From Owenia fusiformis (lineage: Eukaryota > Annelida > Polychaeta > Sabellida > Oweniidae), in assembly GCA_903813345.2 (NCBI GenBank), contig CAIIXF020000012.1:13562932-13626931 (forward strand): a DNA stretch of 64,000 nucleotides, written 5' to 3'. The translations under genes and the position numbers were made by a program. Shown piece by piece: positions 1-12,668 of the stretch. The notes below the pieces were generated by a model that saw nothing but the letters and a program-made list of their open reading frames with translations, had not been told where the DNA came from and did no database searches. Every line of letters starts with the position of its first letter. Positions within the stretch are counted from its first letter, which is position 1.

Positions 1-510
1 TCATTTTAACAATGTTTAATGCATTACTATTCTTTATTTTAATGTATCAAATAGCTCTTGAAAAGAAAACTGAATTCCCCTAAGATTAGTGTTCCCCATG
101 TTATTTCCCCTTTGAAAAAATTCATGCTATATATTGGTTTCAGTTCATTTTGGTCATCCAAATTCAGTGTCTTTAAAGTCCCTGGAGCAATCCACTTTTC
201 CTCTTAGGAAATAGAACATGTCTCAAAGCATATTCTAATTATGCATTCAACAATATAATTAAAGGTTGCATCTTTGGTAAAAAAATAGGTCAACATTTTT
301 AGTAAAAAGTATGAAAGTATGTTGATTGGGCCATTCCCTTTAATATCACTTAGGTCTGATTAATCATTATATTTACTTTTCTTGAAGATAATGAATAGAT
401 CTAAAAGATATACCCCTGTTCATGGTCAGAAAATGTTCATAATTCAAGTTAGAATTGTCTGAAGTTGTTTGCAATAACCTACATGCTCCTTTATAACATT
501 ATTATGTAAA
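1..510. repeat. Degenerate dispersed repeat, no gene
   Basis: No coding exon is visible. The stretch from about 60 to 350 resembles 25570-25850, the interior of the inverted-repeat element at 25275-25993: both contain a CCATGTTATTT block, a GGTTTCAG/TGTTTTCAG block followed by TTTGGTCATC, and a later AGGT(T)CAACATTTT block. I read it as an old, diverged copy of the same repeat family. Confidence 0.45.
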
Positions 511-512
511 TA

Positions 513-1352
513 CAGTAGAACCTGTGTAAGTGGAACACTCTCCGTTCTGCGTTCCACTTAGAAGATGTTCCACTTACGGAGGTTTTGGGTTCGCAGGGAA
601 CATACAAGATCAAATATAGGATTTATATGTATCATTGGAAATATGATTCTCCCTTCATTACAGGGCAGGTATATACCATTAATAATCCATTTATTTAACT
701 CAAAAAGGTATCTGACGTTCTTAATCCTCCTTATTCTGCCAAAAATGTTTTCTGACATTCTTAATCCTCTTAATTGTGCCAGTCTCAGGTACAAGGATTA
801 GGCAATTAAGTTTTAAAGACTTGTTCCTACTGTTAATAATTCAATTGTTTTTAAATGACATTTTTAATCTTACTTATTAAGTTTGAAACAAACAGCAAGG
901 GATATTAATAAGTGGTAGCATAACGTGTCCAGTTCTACAGGAGGTTAATCCAATTTTCTGAATGAAAATCTTATGAAATCCTCATTTGCTGATTATCAAA
1001 TTAATTATTGGTTGCATCACATGCTGACCTCTACAGGAGGCTAATCCATTAAAATCCATTAAAATCCTAATTTGCCAATTATCACAGTATTACCTGTTTT
1101 CATACCCAGATATCATTGAAGGAGATTAATTCTGTTTACATATATCAATATTGAAATCTATGGAAATTGACTATTCCACTTAGCAGGTTAATTTTTCAAT
1201 ATGGGGTGTTCACTGTTCAAGTTTGGAGGTGTTCCACTTACAGAGGTTCAATTAACATTAAGTCAATGGGTTTTTAAAACGGGACTTTGAAAAGGCGTTC
1301 CACTTGGGAGGTGTTCCACTTACAGAGGTGTTCCACTTAACAGGTTCTACTC
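513..1352. mobile_element. Tigger/pogo-like non-autonomous DNA transposon
   Basis: The left end reads CAGTAGAACCTGTGTAAGTG and the right end is its reverse complement with minor changes (about 1330-1352). Both ends are flanked by TA (511-512 and 1353-1354), the target duplication of the Tc1/mariner/pogo superfamily. The GTTCCACTTA motif recurs many times inside, near both ends. No transposase reading frame survives, so this is a non-autonomous element of about 840 bp. The end sequence resembles the CAGTNGAACCTC-type ends known from Tigger elements, which is the basis for the family call. Confidence 0.75.
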
Positions 1353-1354
1353 TA

Positions 1355-2345
1355 CATTACTTGTGCATGATGACCACCATAGTCTAGTTGCTCAAATGAG
1401 ATCAATTGATGATTATAATGTTTAGACTTTATGTCAATGTCCAGACTGTATGCCAACCTCTCTAGTATGTGATTACACTAGATTTCATTATGATACATGT
1501 TCTTAATTGAAAACTTACATATAAAATATCTTAAGTCCTATATTCTAGTAATAAATGAATTAGAATGTCACCTAACATTTGATGATGATATGAATTTATT
1601 CATTTGGTGTCTATCAATACATGTTTCTGACTTAATGCTGCAAAATGATAAAATTCACCACATCCACTTTCTTCAATTTTCTAGGGGTAGGGCACTATAA
1701 AGTCATATTAAAATTACAAAATAGTACTTCATAACTAAAATAGATGTATTACAATACCACACATAGCTTAGAAATGTTTTTAGAATACTACTATGAGCTG
1801 TTAAAGCTGTCATATTGTGCTTGAAGCTACAAATATAAAATTGGCAAGACAAAAATTGCGTATCTTTTTCCTGTTTTTTTGTATTTTTCTTAGACCAATA
1901 AGGGTATCAACCCATAACTTTAGGATAGTATTCATATTTGTACTAGCAATGTATGGTGTACAACTCAGAAAAATAGCTCATATATCCTTTGAGTTATGAA
2001 TTAGTTTCATAGTACCCCCTAGAATATTTTCCTAGGGGGGTAAAAATGCCAAAATTTAGTGTCGTGACCACCCCGTTGAGCTGTCATCTTTTAATATCTT
2101 TATCAGCATGAAAAACTGATCTAGTAAAGATAGGTCTGTTGCTTTTTCTAAAAAATGCCTCAAAAACTTGAATTATTTGAATTGGAACCTGTCTATGATT
2201 ACAAAATAGCACCAAAGGATCCGATAAAAATTGTTTGCACTAACAGACATGTATGTTTTGTAATAGGTATCGTTCTTTCTAATCTTGACTTTCTGTGACT
2301 AGTGATGTTAAAAGTGTCTACTTTGCATTATAATGTTGAATATAC
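1355..2345. other. Intergenic or intronic DNA without recognised genes
   Basis: AT-rich sequence with no convincing exon. A short CCCCCTAG / CTAGGGGGG hairpin lies near 2015-2040. Because an EGF exon of a minus-strand gene ends at 2346 with a splice donor, this stretch is probably intronic to that gene, whose 3' exons would lie to the left or outside the window. Confidence 0.5.
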
Positions 2346-4107
2346 CTTCGCTACAGGTGTCCCCACCGTATCTACTAGTGCACATACAATCAAACCCAGG
2401 CCATCTTTTAATGGATTCACATGTTCCTCCATTCCGGCATGGATTTTGAAACTCGCAAACATCTGCAACATACAATTTGGAATAAACATTACTTATATGT
2501 ATTCTGTAGTATTATAATAGTATTTTCAAAACTGGAGTAAATGTGCAGGATGTAACGACTTGGGTATAATTTGATAATAACAAGTCACTTTTCTGTTTGT
2601 ATCTAGCTCTAAAATGCATTTTTGTGTGTACAGATATTACACATGCCTTGCAAACCTTTTCCTTTGAATTGAATGTATAAGGGTAGTGTGTATAATAATT
2701 ATCATTTAACAAAGGCTTACAATTTTAAGATTACATTAATAACATACGGATCATTAAAGAGAGAATCAGAGATAGCGAGCAGGCTAAACAAAAAATTGTT
2801 TCATTTTTAGATTATTTTTGGCTCATGTCATTCCTTGTCATGTCTATTTTCTAAAAATCACAAAAGTACATACTTTATTCCAGGAAAACTAAAGATTTTT
2901 ACTATAATGTATTATTTTTCTATAAGAATGGTTACCATTCTTATTATTTGGGAGAATTTAAACATTTTTCACTCATTCTTGCACTTTGAATCATTAATAA
3001 CTTCACCGATTTATAACATATTGTGAATCTTTTGGGAGATATTGTATTTGATATTGTAAGGAATAGATTGGTATGTCAATTATACACGTTGCTTGAAATT
3101 TTGTCACCCCCTATAGATCAGATTCTGCCTTTAATTAAATAATCTCATTTACGTGATTGACAAAATGATCCTCTGTAGCCATATGCACATCTGCATCTTG
3201 CTTCTGTCGCTATGATACATTTCGCTCCATTCAAACATGGATTTGGTTCGCACACACCTAAAGTAATCAAATGTATAAAGCAGTGATACAGTGTTCTTCA
3301 ATTGAGCAAAAACGATATAGACCCGGCGAGGTGAATTCTATTTTCAAAACTTTAGGACAGAGAACACAGTATGTGCGTGTTAGTTCTCCGCGAATAATTG
3401 ACAAATATATTTCAATCGTGAACTTGTTTTGATATTAATCAAAATGAATGAATATACATAATAAATTCGACGTTACGATTTTATTTAAGTTGAATCCCAT
3501 TTTCCAGACAGAACAGACTTACTTCTAAAACAGCCATCCCCGTTATAGCCTTCAATACAATCACACCTGTGGTGAGTGTTATTCAGTTGAATGCACTTTT
3601 GATTGTGGTTGTTACACGGAGTTCCAATCGAACAGGATGGGCGTACCTCTAAAACATTCATTACGCTTATTGTTTACCATTTACATAATAAATGAGCCTT
3701 ACAAAAAGAGACGAAACATTTTCGTAAACTCCTCTTTCAATTAAATGCCCATGGGCCTATTGACGAGAATCTTTGGTAGAATTATCATGGGTTTAATTTA
3801 TCATTTATCACAAAGACAGCACACATAGACCAGTTTGCAGGGATTTGAAACACAAAGATCATTTTTGCTGTTGGTTTCGAATCTTTCTCCCGCTGTATAT
3901 TTCTGATTTTCTTGCCTAAATTAACTCGCAATTGGCCTTTTTAGAACAACTCTGTTGGGGATGTTCGAGTAGTATACCTACTTTCGTCGCATCGATCTCC
4001 TTGGTAACCGATTTTACAAATGCACGTATAGTTCATATGACCATCAATACAAGTGCCACCATTTAGACATGGGGACATTATTATATTATCGTCACATTGG
4101 TCAAAGT
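2346..4107 (-). CDS. Multi-EGF-domain extracellular protein, four EGF exons
   Basis: Four exons on the minus strand, in transcription order 3982-4107, 3523-3648, 3153-3257 and 2346-2462, each encode one EGF-like module. Each starts after an AG acceptor, ends before a GT donor, and has a length divisible by three (126, 126, 105, 117 bp); the three whose phase I checked are phase 1-1, as expected for shuffled EGF modules. Characteristic pieces are CLNGGTCIDG followed by CICKIGYQGDRC, CNNHNQKC followed by CDCIEGYNGDGC, CLNGAKC followed by CRCAYGYRGSFC, and CRNGGTC followed by CMCTSRYGGDTC. EGF modules act outside the cell in protein binding. The last donor at 2346 shows that the gene continues to the left. 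It probably forms one gene with the signal-peptide exons at 5799-6912, but at least one connecting exon is missing from my reading because phases do not join directly. Confidence 0.85.
2830..3085. repeat. Dispersed repeat, partner at 19335-19585
   Basis: A stretch running from CCTTGTCAT through ATTTGGGAGAATTTAAA to ATTGTAAGGAATAGAT matches 19335-19585 in the same order (CCTTGTCAT, ATTTGGAAGAATTTAAAA, ATTGTAAAGAATAGAT), with many substitutions. It lies in the intron between the last two EGF exons seen. It is an old copy of an unclassified dispersed repeat. Confidence 0.5.
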
Positions 4108-4499
4108 CTGAAATATAGAATTCGAATGCGATTATTAATGTTGTACAGATAATTCCAAAATGTCATAGCAATAAGGAAATGTGTCAAAATTTTCAGATTA
4201 AAGTTTGATTAAATAGATTTGAGAATGATCAACAATAAATATTGTCCAAAAAAACGTTTCTCTAGATTTTGTTCTACATTTAAGTATGCACTTGCTGCAC
4301 TGTACTGTACTGAGAGTTTAGAATATGAGAAAACAAATGGAAAGTATTTCTGCATACAAACCGTTATGTGATATCTGTATTTGGAAGTTATCCTCTCTAG
4401 GATTTCCTGTGTAATAAATGAAGAATGGGCTTCCAATCTTCATCGTAGTCAGTCTACCCATAGACCGGGGGTATTGCTCGTGTACCGATCTACCTAAGA

Positions 4500-5560
4500 T
4501 GGATTTCCTTAAATATATAAATTAAATGTTGTATTCTCTCGCATTCTATAGTTGACAAAATGTATACGTATGTTTAAATCTAGCTATTGAGGTGAATACC
4601 TGTGCATCTTGCATAAGTGAATCGTGATATTCCACGAATTCCACCGAAAATAGAATTAAATATTTGTTTTAATATTCACTGTTATATTCCTCTTTCACAT
4701 TAATAGAATAACAAAGTATTTACGTCTAATTAATAATTTAAGATAAAATACACAGGACTTAGTCGTGAATGGAGAATATCATTTGATATTCAACGGAAGT
4801 CACGTGACTTATACCCTATATCTAATACCTCCCAAAACAAAGTCACCTGATTTCAGTTGAATATCGCCCATTATTCCATAGTTAGCATGATATTCATAGG
4901 ATAACTGTGAAAATAAAAACGGTATTTTTGTAATCAGTGGTAAAATATGATATTTTTGACAAATTTTCACTTAACCATAACATACGGTTTTTTAGCCATG
5001 ACATACGACGTCGTATGCGATGGTTTATGGATTTTTGCTACTTCAGACTCAAAACGAGGCTAAGTGTCAACATCGCCGGATCGTTTGGAAATTCGAATTA
5101 ATAACTTAATTTCCGACGATTCTGATGATGACTTTAACTAAGGAATAAAAAGAACATCCTATGATTTACTCGTGATATGATTTTAATCCACTCATGGGTA
5201 TTGATATCTGCACTCTCTCGCTACGCTCGCTCGTGCAGATATCATATCCATTCGTGGATAAAAATCATATCACTCATAAATCATAGGATATCCTCTATTT
5301 ATCCCAGGTGAAGATATATTTGATATGAGGATCAAGAAATCATATTTTAGCAAAAATCAAACAATTTTTCCCCATGGGATAAACGGACAATCCTATGTTT
5401 TTCAAAAATATCAATTATATCCACTCATGGATATTTTCAAAACCATAGGATATTTCTATATTATTTTTAGTCGCGTGTAGGACGTGAACCAATCAGAGAG
5501 TGAGGAATATGACAGTGATATGATATATTATATATTACTACTAATTGTTATATATTACTT
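4500..5560. repeat. Inverted-repeat-rich region with a large hairpin at 5158-5290
   Basis: Around a short centre (CTCTCGCTACGCTCGCTC, about 5215-5232) the arms TGATATCTGCAC and GTGCAGATATCA face each other. The complementarity continues outward through ATGATTTTAATCCACTCATGG / CCATTCGTGGATAAAAATCAT to ATGATTTACTCGTGATATGA / TCATATCACTCATAAATCAT. This makes a stem of roughly 60 bp. Related ATCCACTCATGGATATT pieces recur near 5418-5440. I read it as a palindromic MITE with flanking debris. It probably interrupts the long intron between the signal-peptide and EGF exons. Confidence 0.6.
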
Positions 5561-5798
5561 CTAACTGAAGTACAATTACAAGCCATAGAATAATAGGACT
5601 GTGGAATTTGATTATTAGATGCCTTAATTTAGAAAATCATTCAAAAATTACAATTATTATGGATGTTATATAGACGAAATATTTCATAAAAAGTTTTAAA
5701 TTATTGACGCCGTTTCTTCTCTTTTCTTATAGAATTGTATACAATTAGCGTAATGGATATGGATAATGGATATATCAATAAAACGTTGGCGATACTAC

Positions 5799-6912
5799 CC
5801 TTTGACTCCAAACCAAGTGGCCGTAGCTCTTCCAACAACATATTCAATTCCCTCGGTTGTCTCGTGATATATGTTTATCCTGTAAAGCATACATACTTAT
5901 GTTTCCAACATATGCATTGTTACAATATCTATTCTAATTTGCATTTTTCTGTTTGAAGAGTAAAAATCTCAAAATCAAAAATATATATGTATCTATTATG
6001 GTCATGCGTTACATTATTGTTTTTTAATAGATCCTTGCGCCCAACTGGTTCTGTTTTTAATGTTTTGATTTCTAGTTTATTTCTGTAATTTGTTCTTCCC
6101 CAGTTGGTATGTTTAAATAATGTAAGCTCGCCTTTGGTACATACCCTTCCTTGTTTCGTTGTCTTATGGAGATGCCAATGAACCCTGTTACTCCGATTCT
6201 ATAATTGCCTAAAAACCTAACGTACATACTCGCTTGTGTGGTAGAGACAACACGTATAGTACAAGTTAAGGGATTCTCTAAAGTCATGCCAGATCGTTTT
6301 AAATATAAATTCATATACTGACTGTCGGTGAGGTTTAAAGTAGTTCGATAATTGTGACATCGTGTAGCCATACTGTAGTCAGTCCCTGAACCACTTACTG
6401 AAAAAACAGAGCAAATCTGTTTCGATTAGACTTATAAACAGGGTGGGTCAAAAGGTACATTTCATATTTATCGATAATGTTTTAATAACTCAATTCTCAA
6501 TTTTTCATGAAATCACAAGATAAACTTTGAAGCGTTCCTAACATACAGAATATTTTGTCGACTCTCATCAATTTTCATCATAGTTACAGCTTTTCAAAAG
6601 TGATGGCTAAATTTTGCCAGGATACCAATTTTGCGTCTTTTGTCTGAAAATGATAAATCATCTCAATTTCCTTTCTGGAATAAGAATAATTCTCTTTATA
6701 TCTTTCTATATATCTTGCACAGAAAGTATATAATATTATGGATGCCATAGTAGCATAGGTCAGGATTCAAGAAAAACAAGATCAAGCACAATGATCACAA
6801 ACTTACCCGATGTAGATGTCTGTATTGTGATAGCTACCAGTACAATCACCCTTGCAGTCAGGACATTTGTAAAATATCTCTCTACAGATCGTTTCCAGGG
6901 GAAGTTGGTCAT
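5799..6912 (-). CDS. 5' exons of a secreted protein: signal peptide plus possible CUB-like domain
   Basis: The ATG at 6912 opens a 106 bp exon (6807-6912) encoding a 35-residue leader with a hydrophobic core (VLTARVIVLVAITI) and small residues after it, a likely signal peptide; a GTAAGT donor follows. The next exon, 6145-6397, joins in phase 1 and encodes about 84 residues with LTDSQYMNLYLKRSGM and TTQASMYVRFLGNYRIGVTG, reminiscent of the beta-rich pattern of CUB-type domains but without a clear signature. A third exon, 5799-5879 (81 bp, CTTTACAG acceptor), continues the frame in phase 2. The probable continuation is the EGF exons at 4107-2346. The leader exon and its splice to exon 2 are well supported. 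The domain identity and the third exon are tentative. Confidence 0.65.
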
Positions 6913-8087
6913 ATCTAAACATAAAAATTAAGAAATAACTTTACTTGAAGCTGGTTTGAATTTATTAGCATTGAGCTTTTCATGACCTTGATTACCCCCT
7001 ACTTTCTGCAAGTTGAAACGCTGAATTCTGGGGTTAGTACAAAACATGACAAACAAAATATGCCTCATGCAAGGAGTAGTTTTGCTGAAAATCCCTTTTT
7101 CAAATTGGTCACCAGTTTGACAGTTTCAAATTGGCGGCCATTTTAGCGTCAAATGTCACATGTATATTTGCGAACACGATGTATCCTTTAGCAAAAAGTA
7201 TACAAGTAGTGAACCCCAATCACCCGTGACCGTCAGGTGATCGTTGTCACTGGTACCCAACTAGTTACGCTGACGATACGTCGGCGTAACAAGATGGAAG
7301 AACTTCCGGACTTCGTTTTCGATAAGATATTTCTATTTCTATGTTTGGTATATCAACGAAGACGCAATTCACATGTTTAGTCCCTCGCTTTTGTTACGTT
7401 GTCGATCTTCATGGATATTGCCAATGTAACAGTTTTATTCACAGTTTATGTTTTTTGGAATAAAGTGAATATTGGACATTTGGCCTACCATTAGATCTTA
7501 TACAATATTGGTATAAATATCAATAATATCAAAAAATATCAATGATATTAAATAATATGATAAATTATGAAATATAAAATATGACTAATTAATGTAAAAA
7601 AGGGAGTGGTAACAGTAGGAACGGAATAGCCATTTTGACTGAACCGTCTGTCAACCAGGACTGAACTGATATTTCCATATTAGATGTATATACTAAAAGA
7701 CGTCTAAGGAACACAGGTGTAAACTCAATCATATTTCGTAAGTCTTAAAAATGCTGATGTAAACATAATTTTTCCAATTTTAAACGTTTTAGTCAAGACG
7801 TCTTAGAATATCGCGTGTAGTGTACTAGTAAATTGGGCTTGTGTAAATTCAACTATAGATGTCATCTATTGCCAGTGAACAACTACCTTAATCTCATCGC
7901 TTGCTCTGTTTCATATTAGTGTATGTTTAAGTACAAGCTACGGCTGTATTAGCCTACTAATCAAATCACTGGCCGTTAACAGTTCTATATTCGCTGTTTT
8001 CACCGATGTTTACTCGAAGATCGATTTCGCAACACATTTCCCTTTGAATATATTCTAGGCTAGGCTTGTGATTCAGCTCAGAACACA
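6913..8087. promoter_or_regulatory. Divergent intergenic region between two first exons
   Basis: This 1.2 kb separates the minus-strand start at 6912 from the plus-strand start at 8088, so both promoters should lie here. No TATA box or initiator can be placed with confidence. An imperfect palindrome, TTACGCTGACGATACGTCGG, lies near 7265-7290. An AT-rich run with repeated AATATCA motifs covers 7500-7580. The regulatory role is inferred from position only. Confidence 0.3.
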
Positions 8088-8249
8088 ATGAGTGACCGGC
8101 ACCCTGTTCGCCTAAGCTTAGACATAGCTACGGGAAGCATCAGCACATTCTCAAATGTAGAACACTTGGCACTGGCCATGCAAAATCGACATATAAAACT
8201 ACGCTGTACTTATTTAAAGTATTTGCTGTACCTCGAAGGCTATTTAAAC
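8088..8249 (+). CDS. First coding exon of an unrecognised gene
   Basis: An ATG in good context (ACACAATGA) opens 54 codons ending exactly at a consensus donor, AAC|GTAAGTA, in phase 0. The peptide begins MSDRHPVRLSLDIATGSIS and ends HIKLRCTYLKYLLYLEGYLN; it looks soluble and helical, with no signal peptide. Codon use is more even than in the AT-rich surroundings. I do not recognise the family. The next exon could not be found: the DNA downstream is filled with transposons (8824-10727) and a satellite. It is transcribed away from the secreted-protein gene starting at 6912. Confidence 0.5.
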
Positions 8250-8454
8250 GTAAGTAAAAGGTGTAACCACCCGGGAGGAGCCACTGTCAAAACCGATCTA
8301 TTTTGAACCATACGAGCTCCAATTCATTGATGTATTTCTAATACTAGTATAGGATTTATAATGCGGCTTTATAACTCCAGTAAACATTGCATTTATCCTG
8401 TGCTGAAAATCTTCTGAGAAAATATTCTGTTTGACTTCCTGAATTACTGCTCGA

Positions 8455-8560
8455 GTGCGTCACACGTCGATTCTGATTGGTTAATGAAATTCGGGAAACT
8501 TCCGGCAACGTTTCTCGGCGCGGTATTTTCGATTCGTTGAGAAGCTTAGAACCGCCGTTT
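8455..8560. promoter_or_regulatory. Candidate CpG-containing promoter segment
   Basis: A short segment with far more CpG than its surroundings contains an inverted CCAAT box (TGATTGGTTAATG) and an ETS-type core (ACTTCCGGC) close together, the combination common in housekeeping promoters. A minus-strand frame open from 8592 to 8356 overlaps it, but its coding status is unclear. The call rests only on motif clustering. Confidence 0.25.
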
Positions 8561-8823
8561 TTAGCTGTTCCCATATACATAGAATTCATCATGAACTTTC
8601 ATGAGTATTCTTTTTGTGAATTAGAACGCTAGCTAGGCCGACAATCGGACCTAGCTCAGGTTTTTCCAGTGGTCTATCTGCTATGTCTGCTTTTGCCTGG
8701 TGGCACTTGCGGATCCGAAGGGGCATGTATGCATACCCTCCCCCGCCATAGGATGCGCCAAGAAAAAATGTTGGCACATTATAAGTTTTGTATGGCCTCA
8801 AGGAAACATATGGGGCAAAACGG

Positions 8824-9181
8824 CAGGCCTGTCAACTGTCCCGCAATTTGCGTATTTGTCACGCATTTGCTGAAGAATTTGAAGTCACGCCAGTTATTTT
8901 TGCGTGACAGAAAATGTCACGCAAATACGCATTTTACCTGGTAATTGTCAAGCAAAAATATTTCCGAAGAAAAATTTCTAAAAAAGATCGTCTACACAGC
9001 AAGCGCGAGCGCGAAAAAATTTAGGTGTTCAAAATTTGGCAAGATGTAATAAAATCTAAACCAAGGTGTTCACAATTTGGATCAAGGTGTTCAGATTTGG
9101 ACCAAGGTGTCCACATTTTGAGGGGAGGTGTTCAACATTTACAAGTCACTCATGTTAGGTGTTCCCAAGTTGACAGGCCTG
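8824..9181. mobile_element. MITE with CAGGCCTGTCAACT termini
   Basis: The left end CAGGCCTGTCAACTGTCCC and the right end AGTTGACAGGCCTG are inverted copies. AAACGG flanks both ends (8818-8823 and 9182-9187), a likely target duplication. Inside are an inverted GTCACGCAAATACGCATTTT motif and a run of AGGTGTTCA-type repeats (9025-9165). There is no coding capacity. A hAT-like origin is possible but hAT duplications are normally 8 bp, so the superfamily is left open. Confidence 0.7.
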
Positions 9182-9238
9182 AAACGGCTCTCAATTAAAG
9201 TCAAATTTGAAGTTGTTCTGCAGAGGGGGGAATAACAC

Positions 9239-10727
9239 CACCCAATTGAAAAAAGCCTATGGAAAATCATCTCCAATTATCACCTAACTTACTATTGATA
9301 ATTAGTTGAAAGTTAGGTGTAAAAATTCACATGCAAATGAGCTAATTATCAACTTAATTAACGCTTAATTTGCAACTTAATTAACGATTAACTACCATCA
9401 ATATGCAAATGAGCTATTTACGTAAATTAGTTGAAAGTTAGTTGTAAGTTTGATGTAAGTTAATCTCTAATTATCACCTAACTTACTATTGATAATTAGT
9501 TGAAAGTTAGGTTTAAGTCAGATTTGTGACATCTCAAAAATGACTCGCTTCTTTTTTGCTTCTCTTCACTCGGAGATTTTTGCTTCATCTTGAACTATTT
9601 TGTGACGGAATATTCATCTTAATTAGGATCTATCAGAACAGACAACATTGAACTTGAACTTTTGAAATTTCACAGCAAGAGGAGGGAAAACCCTATGATT
9701 CAATTGATGACATACGATTTCCTCCTTCGCACACCTCCTTTTGTCGAAAACGTACCCTCCATCTTGGTTTTCAAAGTTTTCAAATTGACCTAGTTTTAAA
9801 CCAATCAAAGATCGACTCGCTAAACCAATCAGCGACGATGTCATCTCAAAACAGATTTACATTATAAGCGTATGTCATCTTTGAACCCTGGGGTTTCTCC
9901 ACCTCTTTTTTAAAGCTATTCTATTTTGCAATTTTTTAAGATTCATGAAAAGCATGTGAAAACATCATTATTGCCATCAACAACTAAAATCAGAACACAA
10001 ACATTAGACTATAATGTTACATAATAAGGACGTAACAGATATAATCAAAAATATGTTTTGAAATGTCTTTGATCTAACAATCATTATTTAGAAGAGCACA
10101 TTTGGATTACTTGTGAAATATAGGTAACCCATGTTAGTACCTAAATTGCATTCTAGGATTAATATTATATGATCTGATTCAAAAAGATTTTTAAATTCAT
10201 AAACATTTCAGACAGAAGTATGAATAAGATTTAACATACATTGTATTCATGTTCTACATACCCTTATAATAATGTTGACCAAATTTCATGGTAGTATACG
10301 CACCATTCACGTTGTAATTCTCAATTTTATGAGAGAAATATCTCTCACATGTTTTCTTTTTCCACCATCTTGAAATTAAATTAAGGGGGTTTGTATTTCT
10401 AAATCATGGGCCTAATTTACGACTAATTATCATTATAATCATCCTTTATGTTAACTATCAACCAATTATCTACTTCAGAACAAAAAAGTTTTAATTTACC
10501 ACTTACTATCACCCTCAAACATTTCATATCTTAATTATCAAATAAAAATCATAAATCAGCATTATTGTAAGTTAATTTACGTTGAACTTGCTACTGATAA
10601 TTAGGCCATAATTATCATTGATTTAATTAACGCTTAACTTTAATTCCAATTGCCAGCAGAATTGTTGATAATTAGTTGTAAATTAGTTGGTAATAAGTTG
10701 GTAATTAGTTTTATTTTTCAATTGGGC
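9239..10727. mobile_element. Foldback/MITE-like element with CCCAATTGAAAAA termini
   Basis: The left end CCCAATTGAAAAAAG and the right end TTTTTCAATTGGG are inverted. The subterminal parts on both sides consist of many permutations of AATTATCACCTAACTT / GATAATTAGTTGAAAGTTAG, including inverted copies close together (9270-9500 and 10410-10715). The octamer ATGCAAAT followed by GAGCTA occurs twice near 9330 and 9400. No transposase is visible. The middle (9520-10400) contains weak open frames only. Confidence 0.6.
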
Positions 10728-11082
10728 AAAGTTCAAAGATGACAAACAAATGATGTCATCAATGGCGGTTTTACAATATTTTCGAAATACGCTTCGAATA
10801 ATATTATGTCCATTCAGTGCTGGCGTGCTAACCAATATCATATCTTCTCATTTCACATCAAGTGAAAGAAAGGTGTACGGAATATGCCTATATCAATTAA
10901 AACATCCCATCGAAGTGTAGTATTTGATAACTAGCCGATGAAAATTCGGACGAACGAAGGTGGTAAGCAAGAGACGTAATTATTTCTGTCATCTTTAAAC
11001 TCTGGGGCTTTCCCTCCTCTTGTTGTTACATTTTGACACACAATTAACCCCTTTATAGGAATAAGTGATTCCCTCGGGGGGG

Positions 11083-12668
11083 GGGGGGTACCCAGCAAAC
11101 AGTGACGTCCATGTAACGTCACTCATATGTGGTATATAAGTTCACTGGAGACGTTGTATATTCCCGTTATATAAACGTCAAAGCAACGTAAAATTGTGAC
11201 ATTCAGCAAAACGTCGGTGGATGGTTAAAAAATGACGTTGTAGTAATGTGTTAGTAAAGTTCGAAATTTGTGCTGGTGTGAAAAACGTAACAATGACGTT
11301 GAATTTTTACCAGTTTGGTTCATTTGCAACGTAATATAAACGGCAAAATTTAACGTTGTCGTAACGTTTTTTAAATGTGTAAAATATTTGTAAGTGCAGG
11401 AAACATTACAAAGACGTTGCAGTTCTCACCAAATTGTTTCATTTGCTACGTAATATAAACGGTAAAATTTGACGTTGTCGTAACGTGTTTTAAATGTGAA
11501 CGATATTTGTAAGTGTAGAAAACGTTACAAAGACGTTGTGTTCTCACCAAATTTGGTACATTTGCTACGTAATGTAAACGGTAAAATTTGACGTTGTCGT
11601 AACGTGTTTTGAACGTGAAAGATATTTGTAAGTGTAGAAAACGTTACAAAGACGTTGCATTTCACACCAAATTGTTTCATTTGCTACGTAATATAAACGG
11701 TAAAATTTGATGTTGTCGTAACGTGTTCTAAATGTGAAAGATATTTGTAAGTGTAAAAAACGTTACAAAGACGTTGTGTTCTCACCAAATTTGGTACATT
11801 TGCTACGTAATGTAAACGGTAAAATTTGACGTTGTCGTAACGTGTTTTAAATGTGAAAGATATTTGTAAGTGTAGAAAACGTTACAAAGACGTTGCACTT
11901 CTCACCAAATTGTTTCATTTGCTACGTAATATAAACGGTAAAATTTGATGTCGTCGTAACGTGTTCTAAATGTGAAAGATATTTGTAAGTGTAAAAAACG
12001 TTACAAAGACGTTGTGTTCTCACCAAATTTGTTACATTTGCTACGTAATGTTAACGGTAAAATTTGACGTTGTCGTAACGTACGTGTTTTAAATGTGAAA
12101 GATATTTGTAAGTGTAGAAAACGTTACAAAGACGTTGCACTTCTCACCAAATTGTTTCATTTGCTACGTAATATAAACAGTAAAATTTGACGTTGTCGTA
12201 ACGTGTTTTAAATGTGAAAGATAATTGTAAGTCTAGGAAACGTTACAAAGTCCTTGTTTTCCCACCAAATTGGTTCATTTGCAACGTAGTGAAAATGGCT
12301 AATTGTAACGTTGTCAAAACATGGTTTGAATGTGAAAAATATTTGTAATTGTAAAACACGTTACAAAGACGTCATTTTCTGACCAAAATGGTTCATTTTC
12401 AACGTAGTGCAAACGGTTAATTTCAACGTTGTCGAAACGTGTTTTCAATTAAAATGTAAAAAAATATTTGTAAGTGCAGGAAACGTTACAAAAAGACGCT
12501 ATGTCCTCACGAAATTGGTTTATTTGCAACGTTGTCGAAACAGTTAATTTTGACGTTGACGAAACGGGTTTTAAACGTGAAAAATACATATACATGTATG
12601 TGAAAAAGAACGTGACAAAGACGTTGTGGTCTCAACAAATTCGTTTAATTTGTGACGTGAAGTAAATG
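11083..12668. repeat. Satellite array of 119 bp units with a two-unit higher order
   Basis: The motif ACGTTACAAAGACGTTG recurs with a spacing of 119 bp at 11404, 11523, 11642, 11761, 11880 and 11999. Nearby spacings range from 118 to 127 bp, for about 13 units in all. Units alternate: one type reads CACCAAATTGTTTCATTTGC then AATATAAACGG, the other CACCAAATTTGGTACATTTGC then AATGTAAACGG, so the array is built from dimers of about 238 bp. Outer units are more diverged. The left boundary carries TACCCAGCAAACAGTGACGT. Each unit contains many ACGT tetramers, and CpG is retained although the surroundings have little. No protein is encoded. Confidence 0.9.

Noticed and set aside
11083-12668. CRISPR-like array
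   Set aside because: Units are 119 bp tandem repeats without unique spacers, in an animal genome.
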